Shown here piece after piece: positions 1 through 7,091 of a DNA stretch of 7,167 nucleotides. Positions within the stretch are counted from its first letter, which is position 1; each line of letters begins with the position of its first letter. Source of the DNA: Aliivibrio_A kagoshimensis. GTDB taxonomy: Bacteria > Pseudomonadota > Gammaproteobacteria > Enterobacterales > Vibrionaceae. The translations under genes were made by a program, and so were the position numbers. The notes beneath the pieces were generated by a model. The model was not told the DNA's origin and did not search any database. It saw only the letters and a list, made by a program, of their open reading frames with translations. The stretch is taken from contig NZ_JAKJSQ010000111.1 of the NCBI RefSeq assembly GCF_050337105.1, forward strand, positions 1 through 7,167, in the 5' to 3' direction.

Positions 1-7
1 GTGTAAC

Positions 8-23
8 CTCTTATATATAAGAG
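8..23. promoter_or_regulatory. Perfect 16-bp palindrome upstream of ompU (candidate operator or promoter core)
   Basis: The sequence CTCTTATATATAAGAG is identical to its own reverse complement. It is not followed by a T-run on either strand (TAAATAAG to the right; GTTACAC on the other strand), so it does not look like an intrinsic terminator. Its centre contains -10-like hexamers (TATATA, TATAAG at 16-21). A promoter using TATAAG would start transcription near position 28 and leave a 5' leader of about 60 bases before ompU; its -35 box would lie outside the window. What is seen is the perfect symmetry. That it is an operator overlapping the ompU promoter is inference, and no known regulator is assigned. 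Confidence 0.4.
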
Positions 24-76
24 TAAATAAGCAATTGTCTTCATTTAAAATGAAATCGTATTTCTAGACACCTTAT

Positions 77-82
77 AAAGGA
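77..82 (+). promoter_or_regulatory. ompU ribosome binding site
   Basis: AAAGGA lies 7 bases before the ATG at 90, in an A-rich context (AAAGGAAATCAAAATG) typical of strongly translated outer-membrane protein genes. It supports the ATG at 90 as the start, and the signal peptide begins there. Confidence 0.75.
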
Positions 83-89
83 AATCAAA

Positions 90-1073
90 ATGAATAAATC
101 AATTCTTGCTCTAGCAGTAGCAGCATTCGCAACAGCTGGTTCAGTTAACGCAGCTGAGATCTACAAAGATGACGCACAAAGCATTGAACTTGGCGGCCGC
201 GCAGAAGCTCGTATGGCAGTACAAGATGGTAAAGCGACCGACAAAACTCGTGTTCGTATCAACCTTAAAGGCAAAACCCAAATCACTGACGGCCTATACG
301 GTGTTGGCTTCTACGAAGGCGAATTCACAACGTCTGATTATAATGATGACGGTTCAAAAAATAACGACGGTAGCAAATTAGACAATCGTTACACCTACGC
401 GGGTTTCGGTGGCGACTTTGGTGAAGTGACATACGGTAAAAATGACGGTGCATTAGGTGTTATCACTGACTTCACCGATATCATGGCTTACCACGGTAAC
501 TCAGCAGCTGATAAGATCGGTGTTGCTGACCGTACTGACAACATGCTCTCTTACAAAGGTCAATTCTCTGATCTTAGCGTAAAGGCCAGCTACCGTTTTG
601 CTGACTCAAAAGAGGTTGCTGACGAATTTGAAGACAACGGTCAAAATGGTTACTCACTGTCTGCTATCTACGCAATTGGCGACACTGGCCTAGCACTAGG
701 TGGTGGTTACGCAGATCAAGATGAGCAAAACGAAATGATGTTTGCTGCATCTTACACTATGGGTGACCTTTACTTCGCAGGTGTTTACACCGACGGTCAA
801 AAAGCTGAAAAAGACGCTGACTACACAGGTTACGAATTAGCAGCCGCTTACACCATGGGTAAAACGGTATTCTCTACTACTTACAACAACGCTGAACTTG
901 ACAACAAAGATCACGCAGACAATGTTGCAGTAGACGCAACATACTTCTTCAACAGCAACTTCCGTACTTACATCTCATACAACTTCAACCTACTAGACAA
1001 AGACACAGCTAATGGTATTACTAATATCGATGCTGAAGATGAGCTAGCACTAGGTATGCGTTACGACTTCTAA
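90..1073 (+). CDS. ompU: OmpU-type general outer-membrane porin
   Basis: This encodes a 327-residue outer-membrane porin that, in its family, forms trimers of 16-stranded beta-barrels for diffusion of small hydrophilic solutes. Residues 1-21 are a signal peptide (MNK start, hydrophobic core, VNA before AE), leaving about 306 mature residues. The rest alternates short amphipathic strands ending in aromatic residues with acidic loops. The GRAEAR segment (36-41), the YGVGFYEGEF strand (70-79), the constriction-loop region (about 116-133, YGKNDGALGVITDFTDIM) and the terminal MRYDF ending in Phe, the outer-membrane assembly signal, match remembered Vibrio OmpU. It is slightly shorter than V. cholerae OmpU (about 340-350), mostly through shorter surface loops. 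Eight of nine Arg codons are CGT, fitting high expression. In V. cholerae ompU is ToxR-activated and linked to bile resistance and adhesion; I see no ToxR site in the 89 bases available. The gene ends at its own terminator. OmpU rather than another OmpC-like porin is a confident but search-free call. Confidence 0.93.
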   Translation: MNKSILALAVAAFATAGSVNAAEIYKDDAQSIELGGRAEARMAVQDGKATDKTRVRINLKGKTQITDGLYGVGFYEGEFTTSDYNDDGSKNNDGSKLDNRYTYAGFGGDFGEVTYGKNDGALGVITDFTDIMAYHGNSAADKIGVADRTDNMLSYKGQFSDLSVKASYRFADSKEVADEFEDNGQNGYSLSAIYAIGDTGLALGGGYADQDEQNEMMFAASYTMGDLYFAGVYTDGQKAEKDADYTGYELAAAYTMGKTVFSTTYNNAELDNKDHADNVAVDATYFFNSNFRTYISYNFNLLDKDTANGITNIDAEDELALGMRYDF

Positions 1074-1095
1074 TTAGTCTAACTCGCTACACACT

Positions 1096-1129
1096 AAACG
1101 CCTGCAGACTCATGCAGGCGTTTTTTTTT
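1096..1129 (+). terminator. Intrinsic terminator of ompU
   Basis: An 11-bp perfect stem (AAACGCCTGCA at 1096-1106 pairing with TGCAGGCGTTT at 1113-1123) encloses a six-base loop, GACTCA. It is followed by an uninterrupted run of nine T (1121-1129), three of which also close the stem base. It lies 23 bases after the ompU stop, which is typical of a Rho-independent terminator on the plus strand. It makes ompU monocistronic, so dacB needs its own promoter. Confidence 0.92.
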
Positions 1130-1132
1130 ATC

Positions 1133-1141
1133 TGCTATACT
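1133..1141 (+). promoter_or_regulatory. Extended -10 promoter for dacB
   Basis: TGCTATACT matches an extended -10 element (TGn followed by TATACT, five of six to the TATAAT consensus). A -35 hexamer at normal spacing would fall in the terminator stem (TGCAGG at 1113-1118) and is poor, as tolerated by extended -10 promoters. Transcription would start near 1148, giving a leader of only about 20-23 bases before the ATG at 1171. This is inferred from sequence; it is the only good candidate between the ompU terminator and dacB. Confidence 0.6.
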
Positions 1142-1170
1142 GCTCTCTCACTCTCTACTGGCTCTCTTTT

Positions 1171-2586
1171 ATGATTTTTCGTTGCGTCCCTTTTCTACTG
1201 CTACTCCTCAACTTCTCGGCCTATGCCACAGTTGACAATGCATTAAAGCAGTTGCCTGATGGTAGTCGTGCTTCTCTGATGGTTCAATCGCTAACCAGTG
1301 GCGACGTTATCACCAACCACAATAGTGAACAGATGATTCCACCCGCCAGCACCCAGAAATTGGTCACCGCCCTGGCTGCGAAACTTCTGCTCAACGATAA
1401 CTATCGTTACGCCACCACTATTGAGTCATATGGTGACAATCTGACTGTTAACTTCAGTGGTGACCCAACGTTGACCGAACTGGACCTATCAGCGCTTCTG
1501 CGCCAGCTAAAACATTCAGGGCTGTCCAACATTAAAGGGAACATCTGGCTCAACGATTCACTCTTTACAGGTTATGAACGAGGTGTAGGCTGGCCATGGG
1601 ACATTATGGGCATAGGTTATAGTGCCCCTTCGAGTGCCATCACCCTCAACCAAAATGCGGTTATGGCTTCCATCTATTCGGACGACAACGGTACAACGCG
1701 TGTTCATGTGCCAGCTCATCAACCTATTACTGTGACGACATCAGCCACTAGCGTCAGCAAAACAGAGCAACAAACCCAATTTTGTGACTTGGAGCTACTG
1801 GCTACGCCAACGAATCAATACCATCTATCAGGCTGCTTACAACATAGAAACAAACCACTGCCACTTAAGTTTGCTGTTCAGAATACCTTTTTATACAGTA
1901 AACAGGTCATTCAGAGGTTGTTGAAGGAGCACAACATCAAACTTAAAGGTGACATTTTACGAGGAAGGCCTGTTGCTCCAGCTCAGCAAAACGTTTCAAT
2001 CGTTGCTACTCACCACTCTGAGCCTTTGCCTGTGTTAATTGAAACCATGCTAAAAGAGTCAAATAACCTCTATGCAGACAATCTCACTAAAACCATAGGT
2101 CACAGTTATTACCAACAAGCAGGAAGCTTTAGTAACGGAACGTCAGCGATTAAAGCCATTCTGATGGATCGTGCGGGGATTGATATCGAGAGTGCAGTAT
2201 TAGCTGATGGCTCAGGTTTATCAAGAAACAATAAAATGAGTGCAACTCAGCTGAGTCATGTCCTCTCCTACCTCTATAAACATGACAGTACACTAAAATT
2301 GTTGGGCTCTCTTCCGACCTCTGGCGTTGATGGTACGCTGAAGTATCGTGCGAGCATGCGTAAGGCTCCGATTTCCAATGCTATCAGAGCCAAAAGTGGC
2401 TCTCTATTTGGCAGTATGAATATGGCTGGCTTTGTTACTACGACAAATGGCGAAACACTACTTTTCGTGCAGTTAATTGCTGATTACCACCCTATCAAAC
2501 GACCTGACAATGCCCCTCCAGTTCAGTCTCCTATTGAGCGTTTCGAGCGAGAATTCTACCTAAGTATGATTAACGAGGCGATGTAA
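1171..2586 (+). CDS. dacB: D-alanyl-D-alanine carboxypeptidase/endopeptidase, PBP4 type (peptidase S13)
   Basis: This is a 471-residue periplasmic serine peptidase of the PBP4/DacB family. The family removes the terminal D-Ala from peptidoglycan pentapeptides and cuts DD-crosslinks during wall remodelling and recycling. Residues 1-19 form a signal peptide (Leu-rich core, AYA before T). The three penicillin-binding motifs are present in order: SxxK as S60-T-Q-K63 in PPASTQKL, SxN as S297-N-N299, and the KTG-type box as K408-S-G410. The family signature DGSGLSR is at 346-352. The long segment between SxxK and SxN matches the large inserted domains typical of PBP4, and the length is close to E. 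coli DacB (477). The KTG box reads KSG, a conservative change. The ATG at 1171 is chosen because the signal peptide begins there; no Shine-Dalgarno sequence is visible, and the preceding 30 bases are CT-rich. Arg codons are mixed (CGT, CGA, AGA, AGG), unlike ompU, suggesting modest expression. It converges on carAB. Confidence 0.93.
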   Translation: MIFRCVPFLLLLLNFSAYATVDNALKQLPDGSRASLMVQSLTSGDVITNHNSEQMIPPASTQKLVTALAAKLLLNDNYRYATTIESYGDNLTVNFSGDPTLTELDLSALLRQLKHSGLSNIKGNIWLNDSLFTGYERGVGWPWDIMGIGYSAPSSAITLNQNAVMASIYSDDNGTTRVHVPAHQPITVTTSATSVSKTEQQTQFCDLELLATPTNQYHLSGCLQHRNKPLPLKFAVQNTFLYSKQVIQRLLKEHNIKLKGDILRGRPVAPAQQNVSIVATHHSEPLPVLIETMLKESNNLYADNLTKTIGHSYYQQAGSFSNGTSAIKAILMDRAGIDIESAVLADGSGLSRNNKMSATQLSHVLSYLYKHDSTLKLLGSLPTSGVDGTLKYRASMRKAPISNAIRAKSGSLFGSMNMAGFVTTTNGETLLFVQLIADYHPIKRPDNAPPVQSPIERFEREFYLSMINEAM

Positions 2587-2592
2587 ACAACG

Positions 2593-2630
2593 AAAAAAAG
2601 AGCCGTAACGTCAGACGTTACGGCTCTTTT
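2593..2630. terminator. Bidirectional intrinsic terminator between dacB and carB
   Basis: A perfect 16-bp stem (2596-2611 pairing with 2615-2630, core AGCCGTAACGT) has a three-base loop, CAG. Read on the minus strand it is followed by seven T (complement of A at 2593-2599), an efficient terminator 18 bases beyond the carB stop. Read on the plus strand only four T (2627-2630) precede GGG, so termination of dacB there may be weaker. Its position between converging genes supports service to both. Confidence 0.9.
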
Positions 2631-2647
2631 GGGTTATTAAGCAGCGC

Positions 2648-5600
2648 TTATTTGATCTTTGCGTGCCACTCTTGGATAGAGGTTACTGAAGCTTTATTAT
2701 CAGCTGTATGAGCCATACACGTTGCAAATGCCGCGTTTAAGGTCGTGGTGTAATTTAACTTACCACCTAGAGCGCCGCGGCGAAGCAGTTTTGAATCTTC
2801 AATTGCTTGGCGACCTTCTGCGGTATTAACGATGTAGCTGTACTCACCATTCTTAATACGGTCAAGAATGTGCGGACGCCCTTCGTGTACCTTGTTCACT
2901 AATCGTGGGTTGATACCCGCTTCGCCCAAGATAACAGCAGTACCATGTGTCGCATCCAATTCATAACCTAACTTCACCAGTTTAGAGGCTAAATCTACTA
3001 CGCGCTGTTTGTCATTATTACGTACCGAAAGCAGTGCTCGTCCCGCTTCTTCAGAATACTCTTTACCACAGCCTAAATCCGCTTTAGCGAACGCTTCTGC
3101 AAAGTTATCGGCAATACCCATCACTTCCCCTGTAGAGCGCATTTCAGGACCTAACAGTGGGTCAACACCAGGGAATTTATTAAACGGCAGCACAACCTCT
3201 TTCACTGAGTAATACGGTGGAATAATCTCTTTGGTAAAGCCTTGTGACTCTAGAGATTGTCCCGCCATCACTCGTGCTGCAATTTTGGCCAGTGGCGCAC
3301 CTGTCGCTTTTGATGTAAACGGCACGGTACGGGCCGCACGTGGATTCACTTCGATTAGATAAACATCGTTATCTTTTACGGCAAACTGAACGTTCATCAA
3401 ACCTCGAACCCCAAGTTCAAAAGCGAGTTTTTCAACTTGTCGGCGCATCTCATCTTGGATTTCATTGCTCAGTGTATAAGCTGGTAGTGAACAGGCCGAA
3501 TCTCCTGAGTGAACCCCCGCTTGCTCGATGTGTTCTAAAATACCGCCAATGACCACTCGTTCTCCGTCACAGATGGCATCGACATCGACTTCCGTTGCAT
3601 CATCTAAGAATCGGTCAAGCAGTACTGGTGACTCATTTGAAACACTGACGGCTTCATTAAAGTAACGTCGTAAATCGGTTTCATCATAGACAATTTCCAT
3701 TGCACGACCGCCCAGTACATAGGATGGGCGAACGACTAATGGGAAAGTGATCTCTTTCGACTTTTCAACGGCTTGTTCCATCGTGGTAACGGTAGCATTT
3801 TGTGGCTGAAGCAGCCCTAAACGGTCAACCGCTTGTTGGAAACGTTCGCGATCTTCAGCTCGGTCAATGGCATCTGGACTCGTGCCAATGATTGGGACAC
3901 CCGCGGCTTCTAATTCTCGTGCTAATTTCAGTGGTGTCTGACCACCATATTGAACAATCACCCCTTTTGGCTTCTCAATACGAGCAATGGCTAATACATC
4001 TTCAAGCGTAACAGGTTCGAAGTAGAGACGGTCTGACGTGTCGTAATCCGTTGAAACTGTTTCTGGGTTACAGTTGACCATAATGGTTTCGTAACCATCT
4101 TCACGCAACGCTAATGAGGCATGCACGCAGCAGTAATCAAACTCAATACCTTGACCAATACGGTTCGGACCGCCGCCAAGAATCATGATTTTTTCTTTAT
4201 CGGTAGGGTTTGCTTCACACTCTTCATCGTAAGATGAGTACATGTAAGCCGTATCTGAAGAGAACTCTGCAGCACAAGTGTCAACACGTTTATAGACAGG
4301 ATGAATATTATGTTGATCACGCAGTTTACGAATCTCACTCTCGGCAACACCAAGAAGAGTCGCTAGACGTTCATCACCAAAACCTTTACGTTTTAGTTTG
4401 CGTAACACATCTTTATTCAACCCAGCAAATCCGTTCTCTTTGATTTGTTGTTCCAGTTTTACAATATCTTCAATTTGTACAAGGAACCAACGGTCAACAT
4501 TGGTTAAATTAAAGACACCATCCACTGACATACCTGCACGGAAAGCATCAGCAATATACCAAATACGGTCACAGCCTGGCTCTTTAAGCTCATGACGAAT
4601 CTTACTCATCAAAGCAGAGTCATCCAAGTCCACCATCTCATCGAAACCACTTGCACCCACTTCTAAACCACGAAGGGCTTTATGCAGGGACTCTTGTAGG
4701 TTACGACCAATGGCCATCACCTCGCCTACTGATTTCATCTGAGTGGTCAAACGGTCATTCGCGCCGGCAAACTTTTCAAAGTTAAAACGTGGAATTTTGG
4801 TGACGACGTAATCAATGGTTGGTTCGAATGATGCCGGTGTTTTTCCACCTGTGATGTCGTTCATCAGCTCATCGAGTGTGTAACCAATCGCAAGTTTGGC
4901 TGCAATTTTAGCAATTGGGAAACCTGTTGCTTTAGAGGCAAGCGCTGAAGAGCGAGATACACGTGGGTTCATCTCGATAATGACCATACGTCCATCTTTT
5001 GGATTGATACCAAATTGAACGTTTGAACCACCTGTTTCGATACCAATTTCACGCAGTACGGCAAGTGATGCATTCCGCATCAACTGGTACTCTTTATCCG
5101 TTAATGTTTGAGCGGGAGCAACGGTGATTGAGTCGCCAGTATGCACGCCCATCGCATCGAAGTTTTCAATCGTACAAACGATAATACAGTTGTCGTTTTT
5201 ATCACGAACCACTTCAGTTTCATACTCTTTCCAACCGATAAGTGATTCATCTATCAACAACTCATTGGTCGGTGATAACTCTAAACCGTTAGAACAAATC
5301 TCTTCAAACTCTTCTTTGTTATATGCAATACCACCGCCAGTCCCCCCCATGGTAAATGATGGGCGAATAATACAAGGAAAACCAACCATATCGAGAACCT
5401 TATAAGCCTCATCCATAGTTTTCGCGGTATCTGCACGTGGACACTCGAGTCCAATCGACTTCATCGCCTTATCAAAACGAGAACGGTCTTCGGCTTTATC
5501 AATCGCATCCGCCGTAGCACCAATCATCTCTACACCGAACTCAGCGAGAACACCGTACTTTTCGAGGTCGAGGGCACAGTTAAGCGCCGTTTGTCCGCCC

Positions 5601-5869
5601 ATCGTTGGAAGAACGGCATCTGGGCGCTCTTTCTCGATGATATTACGAACCACTTCCCACTGAATTGGCTCAATATAAGTCGCATCGGCCATGTCTGGGT
5701 CAGTCATAATTGTTGCAGGGTTTGAGTTAACAAGAATAACTCGGTAACCCTCTTCACGCAGTGCTTTACACGCTTGTGCGCCAGAGTAGTCAAACTCACA
5801 AGCTTGCCCAATAACGATTGGACCAGCACCTAAAATTAGTACGCTTTTAATATCAGTACGTTTTGCCAT
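2648..5869 (-). CDS. carB: Carbamoyl-phosphate synthetase, large subunit
   Basis: This 1073-residue protein, the same length as E. coli CarB, is the synthetase subunit of the cytoplasmic CarAB enzyme. It makes carbamoyl phosphate from bicarbonate, two ATP and ammonia delivered from CarA, for pyrimidine and arginine synthesis. The two homologous halves are visible. The first is the carboxyphosphate half (about 1-403; GAGPIVIGQACEFDYSG at 14-30, ATP-grasp glycine loop MGGTGGG at 174-180, catalytic EMNPRVSRSS at 299-308). The second is the carbamoyl-phosphate half (about 556-936; GGGPNRIGQGIEFDY at 565-579, VLGGRAME at 718-725, EVNPRAART at 840-848). Between them lies the oligomerization domain (404-555). 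The C-terminal MGS-like allosteric domain (937-1073) keeps S948, K954, T974, T977 and K993, positions tied in E. coli to UMP/IMP binding. Start at 5869: MAKRTDIKSVLILGAGP aligns with the family N-terminus and has a GGAG site. It lies 16 bases after carA. Nothing is missing. Confidence 0.98.
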   Translation of the reverse strand: MAKRTDIKSVLILGAGPIVIGQACEFDYSGAQACKALREEGYRVILVNSNPATIMTDPDMADATYIEPIQWEVVRNIIEKERPDAVLPTMGGQTALNCALDLEKYGVLAEFGVEMIGATADAIDKAEDRSRFDKAMKSIGLECPRADTAKTMDEAYKVLDMVGFPCIIRPSFTMGGTGGGIAYNKEEFEEICSNGLELSPTNELLIDESLIGWKEYETEVVRDKNDNCIIVCTIENFDAMGVHTGDSITVAPAQTLTDKEYQLMRNASLAVLREIGIETGGSNVQFGINPKDGRMVIIEMNPRVSRSSALASKATGFPIAKIAAKLAIGYTLDELMNDITGGKTPASFEPTIDYVVTKIPRFNFEKFAGANDRLTTQMKSVGEVMAIGRNLQESLHKALRGLEVGASGFDEMVDLDDSALMSKIRHELKEPGCDRIWYIADAFRAGMSVDGVFNLTNVDRWFLVQIEDIVKLEQQIKENGFAGLNKDVLRKLKRKGFGDERLATLLGVAESEIRKLRDQHNIHPVYKRVDTCAAEFSSDTAYMYSSYDEECEANPTDKEKIMILGGGPNRIGQGIEFDYCCVHASLALREDGYETIMVNCNPETVSTDYDTSDRLYFEPVTLEDVLAIARIEKPKGVIVQYGGQTPLKLARELEAAGVPIIGTSPDAIDRAEDRERFQQAVDRLGLLQPQNATVTTMEQAVEKSKEITFPLVVRPSYVLGGRAMEIVYDETDLRRYFNEAVSVSNESPVLLDRFLDDATEVDVDAICDGERVVIGGILEHIEQAGVHSGDSACSLPAYTLSNEIQDEMRRQVEKLAFELGVRGLMNVQFAVKDNDVYLIEVNPRAARTVPFTSKATGAPLAKIAARVMAGQSLESQGFTKEIIPPYYSVKEVVLPFNKFPGVDPLLGPEMRSTGEVMGIADNFAEAFAKADLGCGKEYSEEAGRALLSVRNNDKQRVVDLASKLVKLGYELDATHGTAVILGEAGINPRLVNKVHEGRPHILDRIKNGEYSYIVNTAEGRQAIEDSKLLRRGALGGKLNYTTTLNAAFATCMAHTADNKASVTSIQEWHAKIK

Positions 5870-5878
5870 TTTTTACTA

Positions 5879-5882
5879 CTCC
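5879..5882 (-). promoter_or_regulatory. carB ribosome binding site
   Basis: On the minus strand GGAG sits 9 bases before the carB ATG and fills most of the 16-base gap after the carA stop. It gives carB its own initiation site within the shared transcript and leaves no room for an internal promoter in the gap. Confidence 0.75.
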
Positions 5883-5885
5883 GAT

Positions 5886-7028
5886 TTAAGCGTTTTTAGA
5901 CTGTTTAATAAGGTCAATAAAGTGGTTAAACAAAGGGGCTGCGTCGTGTGGACCGGGGCTCGCCTCTGGGTGCCCTTGGAAACTAAATGCAGGTTTATCA
6001 GTACGGTGTATACCTTGCAAAGAGCCATCAAACAGGGATTTATGTGTTGCTCGTAAGGTTTCAGGCAGTGTCTCTTCATCTGCTGCGAAGCCATGGTTCT
6101 GAGAAGTAATCATCACTACATTGCGGTCGAGATCTTTCACTGGGTGGTTAGCACCATGGTGACCAAATTTCATTTTCACCGTTTGCGCGCCACTGGCCAG
6201 TGCCAGAATTTGATGTCCAAGACAGATACCAAAGATAGGTAGATTTTTATCAAGGAAGGTCTTAGTCGCTTCAATCGCATAATCACACGGTTCTGGGTCA
6301 CCAGGTCCATTTGATAAGAAGACCCCATCAGGGTTCATTGCCAACACCTCTTCTGCTGAAGTTTGTGCGGGCACCACAGTTAACCGACAACCGCGGTCGA
6401 CTAACATTCTTAAGATGTTGCGTTTCGCACCAAAGTCATAAGCCACAACATGAAAAGGAAGCTCGCTGTCATCTTTCGCTTCAGGTAAGCCCCCCGTTAA
6501 AGTCCAAGAGCCTTGCTTCCATTGGTATGCTTCAGCGGTGGTTACTTTTTTCGCTAAGTCCATCCCTTTCAAGCCAGGGAACGCCTTTGCTTTTGCAAGC
6601 GCCATCGCTTCATCAAGGTTATCACCAGCAACAATACATCCGCCCTGAGCACCTTTCTCGCGCAATATACGAGTCAATTTACGCGTATCGATTTCGGCAA
6701 TACCGACAATATTTTGAGATTTTAAATAGTCAGAAAGGGATTGTTGATTACGAAAGTTGGATGCAAGGAGAGGGAGATCGCGAATGACTAAACCTTGTGC
6801 ATGAATTGAAGAGGACTCTTCATCTTCAGCATTTGTTCCCGTGTTGCCAATATGAGGATAAGTTAACGTTACAATTTGCTGAGAATAAGAGGGATCCGTT
6901 AAGATCTCTTGATACCCAGTCATCGAGGTATTAAAAACGACTTCCCCAACAGAAGAACCATCTGCCCCAATTGATTCACCGCGGAACACAGTCCCATCTT
7001 CAAGGACTAACAGTGCAGATTTACTCAA
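5886..7028 (-). CDS. carA: Carbamoyl-phosphate synthetase, small (glutaminase) subunit, TTG start
   Basis: This 380-residue protein (E. coli CarA 382) hydrolyses glutamine and channels ammonia to CarB. The N-terminal CPSase small-chain domain (about 1-150; SALLVLEDG, FNTSMTGYQEILTDPSY) is followed by a class I glutamine amidotransferase domain (about 193-380). The glutaminase triad is C269 in FGICLGHQ, H353 and E355 in GHPEASPGPHD; the oxyanion-hole segment SNGPGDP is at 239-245. The start is set at the TTG at 7026-7028. Translation from it gives MSKSALLVLEDG, matching the family N-terminus, and a strong GGAGG lies 5 bases upstream. E. coli carA is also reported to start with TTG. An in-frame GTG at 7080-7082 would add 18 residues (NGKKITLTAFLLFLEVV) with no family counterpart and would place the GGAGG inside the coding region, so I reject it. 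It is the first gene of carAB, with the leader and promoter to its right. Confidence 0.97.
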   Translation of the reverse strand: MSKSALLVLEDGTVFRGESIGADGSSVGEVVFNTSMTGYQEILTDPSYSQQIVTLTYPHIGNTGTNAEDEESSSIHAQGLVIRDLPLLASNFRNQQSLSDYLKSQNIVGIAEIDTRKLTRILREKGAQGGCIVAGDNLDEAMALAKAKAFPGLKGMDLAKKVTTAEAYQWKQGSWTLTGGLPEAKDDSELPFHVVAYDFGAKRNILRMLVDRGCRLTVVPAQTSAEEVLAMNPDGVFLSNGPGDPEPCDYAIEATKTFLDKNLPIFGICLGHQILALASGAQTVKMKFGHHGANHPVKDLDRNVVMITSQNHGFAADEETLPETLRATHKSLFDGSLQGIHRTDKPAFSFQGHPEASPGPHDAAPLFNHFIDLIKQSKNA

Positions 7029-7033
7029 GACAA

Positions 7034-7038
7034 CCTCC
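7034..7038 (-). promoter_or_regulatory. carA ribosome binding site (decides the TTG start)
   Basis: A full GGAGG on the minus strand lies 5 bases before the TTG at 7026-7028, in the context TTTTTGGAGGTTGTC. It is the only strong Shine-Dalgarno sequence in the leader and is the main evidence, with the protein N-terminus, for the non-ATG start. Confidence 0.85.
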
Positions 7039-7040
7039 AA

Positions 7041-7091
7041 AAACAATAAAAATGCAGTTAGAGTGATTTTTTTTCCATTCACTCTAATCTG
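7041..7091 (-). promoter_or_regulatory. Terminator-like hairpin in the carAB leader (candidate attenuator)
   Basis: On the transcribed (minus) strand TTAGAGTGA (7087-7079) pairs perfectly with TCACTCTAA (7066-7058). After a single bulged A the stem extends by CAG/CTG, giving 12 bp. The 12-base loop contains eight A (7074-7067). The stem is followed by CATTTTTATTGTTTTT, 11 T in the first 15 bases, then the GGAGG of carA. A stem followed by a U-rich tail just before the first gene has the shape of an intrinsic terminator used for attenuation. The stem is only moderately GC-rich (5 of 12 pairs) and the loop is large, so strength is uncertain. The structure is seen; the regulatory role is inferred. 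Confidence 0.45.

Noticed and set aside
1..89. ToxR-type direct repeats (TNAAA-N5-TNAAA) upstream of ompU
   Set aside because: TTAAA and TGAAA occur at 45-55 but are separated by a single base and would lie in the transcribed leader; the true regulatory region is probably outside the window.
169..381. A 70-codon plus-strand frame inside ompU
   Set aside because: It is an out-of-frame shadow of the porin gene with no ribosome binding site.
3009..5405. Several plus-strand open frames of 65-93 codons antisense to carB
   Set aside because: All lie inside carB, none has a plausible start signal or recognisable protein, and they follow from the codon bias of the minus-strand gene.
5876..6094. A 72-codon minus-strand frame overlapping the carA 3' end
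   Set aside because: It is in a different frame from carA, overlaps its conserved glutaminase C-terminus and shows no family features.
6311..6787. A 158-codon open frame on the plus strand antisense to carA
   Set aside because: It lies wholly inside the well-supported carA gene, has low-complexity Ser/Pro/Leu content, no ribosome binding site and no recognisable domain; it is a shadow of the carA codon pattern.
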